Positions 1 to 7,305 of a DNA stretch of 43,689 nucleotides are shown piece by piece. Under the pieces are notes generated by a model that was not told where the DNA came from, did not search any database, and worked only from the letters and a program-made list of their open reading frames with translations. The position numbers were made by a program, and so were the translations under genes. Source of the DNA: Peptacetobacter sp900539645 (GTDB taxonomy: Bacteria; Bacillota; Clostridia; Peptostreptococcales; Peptostreptococcaceae); the NCBI RefSeq assembly GCF_047807365.1, contig NZ_JBLOUI010000019.1:1-43689 (forward strand). The letters are read 5' to 3'. Numbering within the stretch: position 1 is the first letter of the stretch; the number at the start of each line of letters is the position of its first letter.

Positions 1-110
1 TTTGCAGTTGGCGGACCGCAATTATATCTTATCAAAAGGAGCTTTTTTATTAAAGACTCAAAGCTAAAAGCTTTACTGAACCCCCAGTCTAACTGGGGGT
101 TTTCTACATA
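1..110. other. Left edge: hairpin-rich non-coding DNA, possible IS200/IS605-type end
   Basis: No gene is visible. There are three nested palindromes: GCGGACCGC at 11-19, an AAAGCT/AGCTTT pair at 60-74, and a perfect 10-bp stem AACCCCCAGT/ACTGGGGGTT with a 3-nt loop at 79-101 followed by TTTTC. The last is either a plus-strand terminator for a gene outside the window or the subterminal hairpin of an IS200/IS605-family right end, where such hairpins are typical. I see no transposase gene or TnpB remnant, so this stays a guess. It may lie outside the prophage. Confidence 0.3.
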
Positions 111-141
111 AAAAAGAGGAGAACACCGCTGCTCTCCTCTT
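111..141 (-). terminator. Terminator of the prophage late/lysis operon
   Basis: A 9-bp stem (AAGAGGAGA at 114-122 with TCTCCTCTT at 133-141, 10-nt loop) is followed on the minus strand by a T run (plus-strand A at 111-115). It lies about 120 bases beyond the amidase stop. It is well placed to end the leftward late transcript. Between it and the amidase gene I see only AT-rich DNA. Confidence 0.7.
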
Positions 142-260
142 GTCTGTTATAATATAAGTTATTGAGTTTTTTAGATTTTTAAACACTATAGGCACCGCTG
201 CCATTTAGTTGTTTGGACTATTATATTTTCTTTCTTTAGATTATTTTATTTTTTATTTTG

Positions 261-1064
261 TTACTTCTGTAATGTATCTATAAATTCAGATACCTTTTTA
301 ACTGTTTCATATCTATCATCCCCAACAAGTTTCTTTGCATTTGGGAATGCTTTTGCAGCTATGCCTCCAACTGCTATTATATTTTTAGCAGTGTATGATC
401 TGGCTGTGTCTACATTTACAAGTAAGCTTTTTTGCTTTTTCCAATGTAGAATTTCAGCTGCTATTTTGTCGACTTCATTTCCATAGACTATTAATTCATC
501 TGCAGATTTTTTCTCGTCAACATTTTTTCCTAAATACTTCAATATTCCATGAGCTATCTCTCGCCCGTTTCTCTGACGTTCAGCAAGAGTATCAGCTATC
601 TGAACATCCTTTGAATTATCTAAGAAGCAAACTTCAACGATAACTGCTGGCATATTAGTTCCTCTAATTACCGCATAATAATCTTTGCCTGTCTTCTCAG
701 ATTTTCTTGAATATTCCTGGACTGTTGTTTGTCCCATATCCTTCATCTCTTTTGCTATGTTATGAGCTAATGTTTTTCCTTTGCCCTCATTGATACTATA
801 GATTACTTCTCCTCTATCTCCTCCACCAGAATTATGATGGATTGATACAAATAAAGAGCAACCACTTTTATTAGCCATAGAGCATCTTTCATTTAGAGAT
901 AAATATTTATCTCCAGTTCTACTCATTATAACTTTTTCTCCATATTTCTCAAGCTCTTTCTTACATGCTAGAGCTGTATCTAAGTTGTATAATTTCTCAA
1001 CATGATTTCCATGAACAGCTCCAGAGTCAGAGCCTCCATGACCAACATCTATAAATACAGACAT
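261..1064 (-). CDS. Phage endolysin: N-acetylmuramoyl-L-alanine amidase (Amidase_3) with CWB2-like tail
   Basis: This enzyme cuts the amide bond between MurNAc and L-Ala in peptidoglycan to release progeny. It is 267 residues. The N-terminal two thirds is a zinc amidase of the Amidase_3 family: zinc ligands fit His9 (DVGHGG), Glu23 and His76 (SIHHNS), and the catalytic Glu fits Glu144 (IVEVCFLDN). There is no signal peptide, so export depends on the holin encoded just upstream, whose stop overlaps this start (TAATG). Residues ~190-267 end in GDDRYETVKKVSEFI, which resembles the conserved block of cell-wall-binding repeat 2 (CWB2); with a single copy it is a partial match. CWB2 domains bind anionic wall polymers in Clostridia. 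The amidase call is firm, the CWB2 call moderate. Confidence 0.92.
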   Translation of the reverse strand: MSVFIDVGHGGSDSGAVHGNHVEKLYNLDTALACKKELEKYGEKVIMSRTGDKYLSLNERCSMANKSGCSLFVSIHHNSGGGDRGEVIYSINEGKGKTLAHNIAKEMKDMGQTTVQEYSRKSEKTGKDYYAVIRGTNMPAVIVEVCFLDNSKDVQIADTLAERQRNGREIAHGILKYLGKNVDEKKSADELIVYGNEVDKIAAEILHWKKQKSLLVNVDTARSYTAKNIIAVGGIAAKAFPNAKKLVGDDRYETVKKVSEFIDTLQK

Positions 1065-1474
1065 TATTTCACTTCCTTTCCATTTCTTAACTGTTCAAGT
1101 GCGTTTTTTATCTGTGCTGGAACTGGAACACCTAACTCTGCAGCATTCTCTATTATGCTCAAGCTTTCGTTGCTTATATAAAAAAATGCTACTAATGTTC
1201 TAAATATGTGTTCACCTGCTCCTATAATTCTGTCTAGTGCCACCGCTATTATTAATATGAACAGTATAAATATTTTCTTCATTAGACCTTTTATACTTGT
1301 TTCAGAATTAAGATTTTTATTTATATATCCTTTACTCAATCCAGTTAAGTAATCTAATGCCATTAATAATACTAATGTGTTAAGAGCTATATCCCATCCT
1401 CCGAAAAGGAATGTAACTGTTGTCCCTATTATCGCAACAGTTGCATTCAATACATCTGATAATCTAGCTGCCAT
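1064..1474 (-). CDS. Phage holin, toxin secretion/phage lysis family (phage_holin_4)
   Basis: A 136-residue small membrane protein that would form lesions in the cytoplasmic membrane and let the downstream amidase reach the wall. Hydrophobic segments lie at about residues 9-40 and 67-85, with another amphipathic one near 90-105. The pattern ALDYLTGLSKGYINKNLNSE, followed by KKIFILFILIIAVALD, is typical of the family that also holds TcdE. The start has GGGAGAG upstream. The gene overlaps the amidase start by one base, so the two form a coupled lysis cassette. The intergenic region upstream carries a plus-strand small peptide gene (1579-1680). Confidence 0.88.
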   Translation of the reverse strand: MAARLSDVLNATVAIIGTTVTFLFGGWDIALNTLVLLMALDYLTGLSKGYINKNLNSETSIKGLMKKIFILFILIIAVALDRIIGAGEHIFRTLVAFFYISNESLSIIENAAELGVPVPAQIKNALEQLRNGKEVK

Positions 1475-1532
1475 CTTTCTCTCCCTTCAAAAATTTTTTC
1501 AAAAAAAATCAAAATAAATGAAATTATTCTAT

Positions 1533-1575
1533 CTCACCTTCATATATTAATTAAAAATTAAAGAAAGAAGGTGAG
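1533..1575 (+). promoter_or_regulatory. 5' UTR stem that would bury the ribosome-binding site of the 33-aa peptide
   Basis: CTCACCTTC (1533-1541) is a perfect 9-bp complement of GAAGGTGAG (1567-1575), the Shine-Dalgarno region of the peptide starting at 1579. The loop is 25 nt and AT-rich. In a plus-strand RNA this would block ribosome entry, as seen in the full-length mRNAs of several type I toxins. I see no convincing promoter upstream. Confidence 0.5.
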
Positions 1576-1578
1576 CTT

Positions 1579-1680
1579 ATGTCTTTTTATTTTTATATTT
1601 CAATAACTATAGATATAAATATGTTATTATCAATACAAAATATTATTATTTTAGCTATACTTTTTAAAAAATTCAAATAA
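1579..1680 (+). CDS. Small hydrophobic peptide, type I toxin-like
   Basis: A 33-codon frame with a strong ribosome-binding site (AAGAAGGTGAG, 4 nt before ATG) in an otherwise unexplained gap, on the strand opposite to the lysis and tail genes. The peptide is highly hydrophobic (MSFYFYISITIDINMLLS, then IQNIIILAILFKKFK) and ends in a lysine-rich tail. Those are features of membrane-acting type I toxins in Firmicutes and their prophages. A hairpin terminator follows at 1687-1729. A minus-strand promoter-like sequence at 1648-1676 would make an RNA antisense to the gene. I do not recognise a specific family. The alternative is a chance short frame in AT-rich DNA. Confidence 0.5.
   Translation: MSFYFYISITIDINMLLSIQNIIILAILFKKFK
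1648..1676 (-). promoter_or_regulatory. Candidate promoter for antisense RNA or for the lysis genes
   Basis: On the minus strand, TTGAAT (1676-1671), a 17-nt spacer and TAAAAT (1653-1648) match a sigma-70/SigA promoter well. A start near 1641 would give RNA complementary to the peptide's coding region and ribosome-binding site, as for a type I antitoxin. The same transcript, if not terminated, would run into holin and amidase, so a plain lysis promoter is the alternative. Confidence 0.45.
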
Positions 1681-1686
1681 TACTTT

Positions 1687-1729
1687 AGGGCATAAAAAAA
1701 GAACCCTCTGGTTCTTCATCTTATGCCCT
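1687..1729 (+). terminator. Hairpin terminator after the 33-aa peptide
   Basis: The outer stem is AGGGCATAA (1687-1695) with TTATGCCCT (1721-1729); the inner stem is GAACC/GGTTC with loop CTCT. TTATTTTT follows on the plus strand. The minus-strand side lacks a T run, so the direction favours the plus-strand transcript. Confidence 0.6.
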
Positions 1730-1748
1730 TTATTTTTCTACACTGAAA

Positions 1749-1976
1749 TTATATTGTTTCGTCTATAAGGTCAGCTTTTCCTAAATCACTAAGGATAAGG
1801 TCAACGTCATCTTTAAATTTTTTCCATACTGGATGTGTCATACATTTTCTATAATGCTCTTTACCTGCTCCAGCTTTCCCTTCTTCTAATTCTACTACAC
1901 GCATAGCTATATACCCTGCCATACCAATCACTCCTTTTCCTTCTATAGTGTTTTTTATATCAATAGATTTGCTCAT
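1749..1976 (-). CDS. Small phage protein of unknown function
   Basis: 75 residues, no recognised family. It has no signal peptide or clear membrane span; residues 14-32 are mildly hydrophobic and the C-terminal half is charged and probably helical. The start overlaps the stop of the preceding gene by one base (TAATG), so it is translationally coupled. It lies between the receptor-binding protein genes and the holin, where Firmicutes siphophages often carry small accessory tail or lysis proteins. A real gene is likely; the role is unknown. Confidence 0.6.
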   Translation of the reverse strand: MSKSIDIKNTIEGKGVIGMAGYIAMRVVELEEGKAGAGKEHYRKCMTHPVWKKFKDDVDLILSDLGKADLIDETI

Positions 1977-2278
1977 TATATCATCCCTCCTTCCATTGTC
2001 ATCATCATGAGCTCATCTATTGCCATCTTAGTTATGTCTAACTCTTTCTGCAAACTTTCTATTGTTACTCTTTCTTTTTCTGCTTCAGCTCTTTCTTTTA
2101 TTATTGCTTCTATATGTGCTATTGCGCTTTCTTCCATGGTTGTTCTTGGGTATGGAATAAATTCTCCGTATTGATAATACAGTCTTTTTCCATTTTCTTT
2201 TATATAGTATTCTTTCTTTTCTTCGTAAGCTTCGGCTTCTAATATATTGCCGTTTATGTCTGTGTATTGTTTAGTCAT
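1976..2278 (-). CDS. Phage protein downstream of the tail fibres, coiled coil C-terminus
   Basis: 100 residues. The N-terminal half reads like a small beta domain rich in Tyr (YTDINGNILEAEAYEEKKEYY, YYQYGEFIPYP). Residues ~48-95 form a charged heptad-like helix (IEAIIKERAEAEKERV..ESLQKELDITK) suited to oligomerisation. GGAGT lies upstream of the ATG. It sits directly after the two receptor-binding protein genes, so a fibre-assembly or structural accessory role is possible, but I do not recognise the family. Confidence 0.6.
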   Translation of the reverse strand: MTKQYTDINGNILEAEAYEEKKEYYIKENGKRLYYQYGEFIPYPRTTMEESAIAHIEAIIKERAEAEKERVTIESLQKELDITKMAIDELMMMTMEGGMI

Positions 2279-2291
2279 ATTTTTTACTCCT

Positions 2292-3211
2292 TTATTTTAT
2301 TTTTTTATAATATAATTCATTTGTCATTATGTTATTATTTGCATCTTTTATATAGAGTCTATTGTTTTCTATATAAAAGAATTCTGGACTATTTTTCATC
2401 TCAAATTCGCCTAACCCTTTATATTTTTCAAATATTTCAGTATTGATATTAAATTTGTAGATAGCGTTATTATCTATTGCATATACATTGTTTTTATATT
2501 TAAATAATGAATTTATATTAATATTATTTTCTTGTTTTTCTATTTTTGTATAAGCTGTGCCATTTGATGTTTTAAAAAAATCAAATTGATAATTACTTTT
2601 ATTTGTGTATAAGATATAACATAAATTATTAATTAAAAAATACAATCTTCCATCTGTAGGACAAGGATATTCGGGGCTATTTAATTCTGTCCAAGTGTCG
2701 TTTTTTGTATTGTATTGATAATAATAAAATCTACCATATCCCCAAGGTTCATGCTGTATTAAATATAAATTATCATTTAATGGATATAATATACATTTTT
2801 TCCCGCCAGAATAGGGCTTACTTCCATTTTTACCAAGTTGTGTAATAAGATTAGTTTTTATATTACATTTATAAAAATAGTCCTCTTCTAAAAAGTAAAC
2901 TTCGTCTTTTAAATACGTCATTTCAAAATCAGTTTCACTTGTTCCATTTATATTTGGAATAGCTTTTTCTGTAAATCCTTTTTCTAAATTTCCAAAATAA
3001 AGCTTATTTGAATAAAAGAAATAATCTATTTCTTTTTCATCATCTCTTAAATACCTCCATGGTTTTAATAAATCTGTTGAAATTGGAAATGGATTAGCTA
3101 ATTTTTTATTTATTATTTCTTTTTTTTCAAAACTATGTTCGCCTCGTTGAAGGATTCCGTCAATTAAAATTCGACTTGACCCCCCCCCCCGATTCTATTG
3201 TAAACAGCCAT
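2292..3211 (-). CDS. Second receptor-binding (propeller-like) tail protein, phase-OFF by a poly-G tract
   Basis: The start is ATG at 3211, two bases after the stop of the paralogous gene, with AGAGAGG upstream. It reads MAVYNRI and then enters an 11-G run (plus-strand C at 3180-3190), which throws it out of frame, giving a 15-residue product that stops at 3164-3166. With 12 or 9 Gs the frame continues to the stop at 2292, giving MAVYNRIGGGGSSRILIDG and a 306-residue protein (12 Gs). That start closely parallels MLFNKVSGGAEKVTIDG of the upstream paralog. The downstream part has repeated motifs such as NKLYFGNLEKG and NVYAIDNNAIYKFN, suggesting a beta-propeller. The open part alone (from Met at 2921) is 209 residues. 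It is probably a phase-variable adhesin; a decayed gene or a homopolymer sequencing error are the alternatives. Confidence 0.75.
3180..3190. repeat. Homopolymer C11 (G11 in the coding strand)
   Basis: Eleven consecutive C on the plus strand in DNA that is otherwise strongly AT-rich, inside codons 8-11 of the second receptor-binding protein gene. Runs of this kind are classic slipped-strand contingency tracts. I noticed no other G/C run of similar length in the window. Confidence 0.85.
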
Positions 3212-3213
3212 TT

Positions 3214-4170
3214 TTAGACCTCTCTTTCTCTATATATTTCATCATTTAGAAGTATTGCCTTCCTTTCGGGTGTCACTACATAAATTTTTTTATCATCTTC
3301 TGTGTACAAAATTTTAATTCCATATATAAAAGAATTATTTAAATCTGATTTAATTAGACCTACATCTATATAATCATCATTTTCAAATTTACAAACTTTT
3401 AAATTGGTTTCATTATCAGATATAAATTCTTCTTCTGTTATATACGTATTATTTTTAATTGTAAATAAAACTGAATCGCTCATATTGTAATATCCATTTT
3501 TAGCAGTTTTAGCAATCCAAGTTGCCAAGTCTTTTGTTTTATAAATATGAGCATCTTTAACTAAATACAAATAACCATCTTTTTCAAATACTCCTACTGG
3601 AAGCTGGTAAAATGGGAATCCAGAATTAACAACTTTCAATGTTATATCGGTAATAATATTATCTTTTATTTTGTACATATATTTTTTACCAGACATTACA
3701 AATACATAATCATTAAAAGGAATACACATAGTAGCCGAATCTCCATCTGAACTCATGGCTGGTGAAATAATTGTTTCTGTAAAATCAATTAAATTTCTTT
3801 TTACTAATCTTTGTTCTCCACTTTTAATGTAGTATATACAATCGTTTTTATCTAAGTAATAATAATGGTTACAGTTACTAGTGTTTGAACCACCAAAATG
3901 ACTTATCTTTCCCAACAATGTCCAGGCTTTTTTTATACTACCTTTGTAAACATCTGAATTGCCCCATGGCCTATTTGCAAAAAGTATATTCTCATTATTA
4001 CTCAATCTTAAAGAGTTAGTCCATGAGCTTTCTAAGTATTCTAATATTGGGAATTTATCTTGTTGATTATATAAAAATTGCACTGTTTTTACTAAGTCTA
4101 ATTTTTCCCTTGCTGGCTTTCCGTCTATAGTTACTTTCTCTGCTCCTCCACTTACTTTGTTAAAAAGCAT
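3214..4170 (-). CDS. Receptor-binding tail protein, beta-propeller-like (ON copy)
   Basis: 318 residues. It starts MLFNKVSGGAEKVTIDG, an N-terminal module shared with the out-of-frame paralog downstream, probably the part that docks to the tail tip. The rest is rich in Tyr, Asn, Lys and short beta repeats (YLVKDAHIYKTKD, DKKIYVVTPERKAILLNDE) of Kelch/propeller type, as in host-recognition proteins. The start has AGAAGGGAG upstream. It follows the baseplate/fibre gene, the usual place for receptor-binding proteins. The family is inferred from pattern and position, not from a specific match. Confidence 0.65.
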   Translation of the reverse strand: MLFNKVSGGAEKVTIDGKPAREKLDLVKTVQFLYNQQDKFPILEYLESSWTNSLRLSNNENILFANRPWGNSDVYKGSIKKAWTLLGKISHFGGSNTSNCNHYYYLDKNDCIYYIKSGEQRLVKRNLIDFTETIISPAMSSDGDSATMCIPFNDYVFVMSGKKYMYKIKDNIITDITLKVVNSGFPFYQLPVGVFEKDGYLYLVKDAHIYKTKDLATWIAKTAKNGYYNMSDSVLFTIKNNTYITEEEFISDNETNLKVCKFENDDYIDVGLIKSDLNNSFIYGIKILYTEDDKKIYVVTPERKAILLNDEIYREREV

Positions 4171-4174
4171 CTTA

Positions 4175-4249
4175 TCACTCCCTTCTAACGTATGCTTTTA
4201 CTGGAAATTCTACAAATACAGAATCTCTTGCATCGCTAATCTCTTTCAT
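4175..4249 (-). CDS. Possible 24-codon coupled gene
   Basis: A 24-residue frame (MKEISDARDSVFVEF, then PVKAYVRRE) whose ATG overlaps the stop of the fibre gene as ATGA. It ends 4 bases before the next start, filling the only gap between the two genes. The arrangement suggests translational coupling. There is no separate ribosome-binding site and no family recognised. It could also be simple spacer. Confidence 0.35.
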   Translation of the reverse strand: MKEISDARDSVFVEFPVKAYVRRE

Positions 4250-5337
4250 TTCTTAACTAATTCTATAACTATATGCACGTCTATCGTTGGCTTCACTCCT
4301 ACTGCAGTTAATACATTTTCTGTCATAGATCCTTTTATCATAGCATCGCCCCAAGCAAACATTTGCTCCTCTGTTACGTTAGCGCCATAATCTAGGATAT
4401 AGATATCATATTGGCTAAATGGATATATATCCTCTAAAGAATATTTATTTCCAATCCATTTCGCCCGTTCTATGGTTAATTCTACTTGTGTTCTAGATTC
4501 TTCTATTTTAGTAACTCTATTGCTAACAGTAGTTATATCACTTTTTATTTTTTCTATTTCTCCATCTGTAGTTACATCTTTTTCTTTTAATTCTTCAATC
4601 TGATTCTGTAGATTCCCAGCAACATCTCCGCTTAGCTTTCCTTTTATAGACTGTAGCCATTCGTCGAATTTTTGCTCTTCTCCAGCTCTCCAGTCAGTAG
4701 CTGCTGTTTCAAATAACTGTTTCCAATTCAGGAATGCTTGCTCTTGCTCTGTAGTCCAGGTATTTGTCTTTTCTATATATTCCTTTTTCCATTGCTCTAA
4801 TTGATTGAATAATGTAGTAGTATCAATCTGTGTAACAACCCCAGTAACAAGTCCACAGAGTTCCGTGTTTAACCTCGTATCTGTAACCATGCTCTGACTT
4901 ATTGATACTGTTCCGTGTGCGACCTTAACATCAGCTATTCCTAACTCCCACGCATTTTCATCACGCTGCAGAGTGGGCGCAACAGGTTTACCTGACATCT
5001 CTCCTTTTTTCACTACCCAATGAATATCTCTATCTAAAACATCTTTTCTCAGTACAATCCTATCAATTCTATCAAGCACAGAATCAGCCGTATCTATCTC
5101 TAAAATATGCACGTTATCATCATACCGCAAGTGACCATCTATCCAGGCAATACCAGCCTCCATTTTAACAGCCATTGTTTCTTGATCCGCAATGCATTGA
5201 AAGTTTGTTGAAGGATTAGGAAACACTCCATTCTTGATAAGTGTTCCAAAATACTTCGCAAAATCATCTGCATTGAAAGGTCTATCTGGTACTCCCTCCT
5301 GGTCTAGTACTGAGTTAAAAAAACAACTCTTTAACAT
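4246..5337 (-). CDS. Baseplate/tail fibre protein with central coiled coil
   Basis: 363 residues. The N-terminal ~150 residues look like the baseplate-docking domain common in Firmicutes siphophages (NGVFPNPSTNFQCIADQ, GIAWIDGHLRYDD, DRIDRIVLRKD). The middle (~160-290) is Trp- and Glu-rich helix (LEQWKKEYIEKTNTWTTEQE, FLNWKQLFETAATDW, FDEWLQSIKGKLSGD), followed by a coiled coil (TTDGEIEKIKSDITTVSNRV) that likely trimerises. The C-terminal ~70 residues form a small globular domain. It probably connects the tail tip to the receptor-binding proteins encoded next. AAGGAG precedes ATG. Confidence 0.75.
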   Translation of the reverse strand: MLKSCFFNSVLDQEGVPDRPFNADDFAKYFGTLIKNGVFPNPSTNFQCIADQETMAVKMEAGIAWIDGHLRYDDNVHILEIDTADSVLDRIDRIVLRKDVLDRDIHWVVKKGEMSGKPVAPTLQRDENAWELGIADVKVAHGTVSISQSMVTDTRLNTELCGLVTGVVTQIDTTTLFNQLEQWKKEYIEKTNTWTTEQEQAFLNWKQLFETAATDWRAGEEQKFDEWLQSIKGKLSGDVAGNLQNQIEELKEKDVTTDGEIEKIKSDITTVSNRVTKIEESRTQVELTIERAKWIGNKYSLEDIYPFSQYDIYILDYGANVTEEQMFAWGDAMIKGSMTENVLTAVGVKPTIDVHIVIELVKK

Positions 5338-5352
5338 TTAACCACTCCTTTC

Positions 5353-6408
5353 CTAAAGTCTTTTTAACTTATCCATAAGATTTGGAATAAGCTTGTCAAA
5401 TGTAATCTGCAATGTCATCTGTCCTTTGACATATGTTTCAGTAATTGCTAGAATTCTTGAATTCATAGTAATTCCTAAAGTATTATCTTGAAGTGTTACC
5501 ATATCTCCTAAATCGTAATCAACTTTATAAATAAAGTTGACCTCTGGGTCTACTTCAAGCTCAAAAGTTTTTAGTGTCTTGAGCTCTTCAAGAACTTTCT
5601 CTGATTCTTTCTTTATCTCATCAACTGTTCCAGAGAAACTCTGAAACTGCTCTCGTCTTTCAAATCCTTTACCCGTTCCATAATTCAGAACAGCCTTGCC
5701 CTCTGTTTCCTTCTCTCCAATATAAACAGAGTTACAGGTGTTAATATCACTCTCTGTATAGTGTCTACTTTTTATATTGTCAAATTTTGCTGAGAATACT
5801 ACAGGTGGCAATGTGTTTTGGTCTATCGTTAAATCTCTACCCTCAGATATATCAAACACAAACTTTTTCTTTTCCAGGTCTAGCTTCACATCCCAACCAA
5901 AGTTAGCATATTTTGCAATCTCTTCAAGTTTTAAGTCAAGGGCATCATACGCACTCCTCCAGTTGTCGTCCTTACCCCTTTTTAAATCTTGAGCTATAAC
6001 TAAATTATCAATCACTCTATCCTTATTAGTTGGATTGATACAATTCTTATCCACGAAATTTTTCATAATAGTTTCTTGCTTTCCACTAAATGCCATATAC
6101 AAACTTGATGCATCTGGAGAGATAACTCTCCTATGAAGTAATCCGGAAAGAGAGCACCCCTTAACTGGTAGACTATCACTTTTAAAATTGCCTTGTACTT
6201 CTCTATGCTCAATCACACCTGAAAGGTTTGGGTCATTATTGTATATTATTATATTTTCACGTTGAAGGTATTTATAATTTTCATCATTCCTTTTAAGATT
6301 CAAATCAAAACTTCCAGCACTTTGAAATTTTCTTGTGTGCTGGAAACTCTCATGTGAATCAAACTCTGCTATCAAATTGAAATCTTTATCTATTACTCTA
6401 ATTGACAT
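5353..6408 (-). CDS. Tail-tip protein, siphovirus ReqiPepy6 Gp37-like family
   Basis: 351 residues; the start MSIRVIDKDFNLIAEFDSHE followed by the RKFQSAGSFDLNL and GVIEHREV motifs fits the Gp37-like family, which is related to the N-terminal hub domain of tail-associated lysin (Tal) proteins. It would form the tail hub below the distal tail protein. No peptidase or lysozyme domain follows, so this is the short form without an enzymatic extension. AGGAGGTGT lies before the ATG. It sits 10 bases after the Dit gene, as expected for a siphovirus tail-tip operon. Confidence 0.82.
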   Translation of the reverse strand: MSIRVIDKDFNLIAEFDSHESFQHTRKFQSAGSFDLNLKRNDENYKYLQRENIIIYNNDPNLSGVIEHREVQGNFKSDSLPVKGCSLSGLLHRRVISPDASSLYMAFSGKQETIMKNFVDKNCINPTNKDRVIDNLVIAQDLKRGKDDNWRSAYDALDLKLEEIAKYANFGWDVKLDLEKKKFVFDISEGRDLTIDQNTLPPVVFSAKFDNIKSRHYTESDINTCNSVYIGEKETEGKAVLNYGTGKGFERREQFQSFSGTVDEIKKESEKVLEELKTLKTFELEVDPEVNFIYKVDYDLGDMVTLQDNTLGITMNSRILAITETYVKGQMTLQITFDKLIPNLMDKLKRL

Positions 6409-6418
6409 ATTACACCTC

Positions 6419-7291
6419 CTATATTCCTAAGAATCCTGGTGCATAGTTTATAGTCATCTCTAAGTTATCAATGCCACTCTCGGCATCATATCTCAGCTGA
6501 TTATCTCCTTTTCTCAACTGTATAAACTCAGATTGAAGAGTTAACCAATGAAGAACATTCTTACTTGTTCCGTCAGCATTATAAATCCTCACATACTTAT
6601 TATCTGAATAGGTACTTATCTCAAGAACATCCCCTTTGTGAAGAGTAGTCATAACCTTGATTTGCTCTTTTGTGTAAATATTCAATATTGATGGATTTGT
6701 AACTGTAGCCAATGCTCTTAATTGAATAGTCATTCCTGATGGAGTATCTCCGTCATTGTAAACATTACAAATCAACTCACTAATCCTATGACCAAATACT
6801 ATAGGCTTGACTGATTTGTCCTCTGTACACCACATAGGAAAATATAAATCCTTACTCCATAGAGCTATGTCTTTACGTCGTTCTGTTTCTTCATTCCAAA
6901 ATGGAGATGGTGCTAGAGCTTGAATCTGAAACTTCTGACAACCTCCAACTTCTTCCTGAAAATCAAGAGACCGTATAACAACATTAACTTTTCTCTTAAA
7001 TCTTTTATTATAATGATAGAGAGAGATCTTCTTGTCTGGTGCTAGAAAAGAAATTAATCTCTCTCTTTTTTCTTGCATCTCTCTCTTTGAGTTAGCAACT
7101 ATTGCTCCTAATACAACAAGAGTTTTTTCTTTTATATTTACAGAATCCACCTTCACTCCATGCCTTGCTCCTGAAGATGTCGTGACATTAGAGCTGACAC
7201 CTATTCCATTCAGTTGAAGGAATAAGTAAGGTTTCTCTTTTTTTAAAGTTAGCTTTTGCCCATCAGCATCTTTAAATATAATCTTATGCAT
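6419..7291 (-). CDS. Distal tail protein (Dit), phage tail family
   Basis: 290 residues, the usual length for Sipho_tail/Dit proteins that make the ring joining the tail tube to the tip. The N-terminal half carries family features: GARHGVKVDSVNIKEKTL, a REMQEKRERLISFLAPDKK helix, and QIQALAPSPFWNEETERR at the end of the ring domain. The C-terminal ~120 residues (NDGDTPSGMTIQLRA, WLTLQSEFIQLRKGDNQLRY) form the galectin/CBM-like domain. AAAGGAGGG precedes the start. It lies between the tape measure and the Gp37-like hub. Confidence 0.88.
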   Translation of the reverse strand: MHKIIFKDADGQKLTLKKEKPYLFLQLNGIGVSSNVTTSSGARHGVKVDSVNIKEKTLVVLGAIVANSKREMQEKRERLISFLAPDKKISLYHYNKRFKRKVNVVIRSLDFQEEVGGCQKFQIQALAPSPFWNEETERRKDIALWSKDLYFPMWCTEDKSVKPIVFGHRISELICNVYNDGDTPSGMTIQLRALATVTNPSILNIYTKEQIKVMTTLHKGDVLEISTYSDNKYVRIYNADGTSKNVLHWLTLQSEFIQLRKGDNQLRYDAESGIDNLEMTINYAPGFLGI

Positions 7292-7305
7292 ATCTTATCC
7301 CTCCT

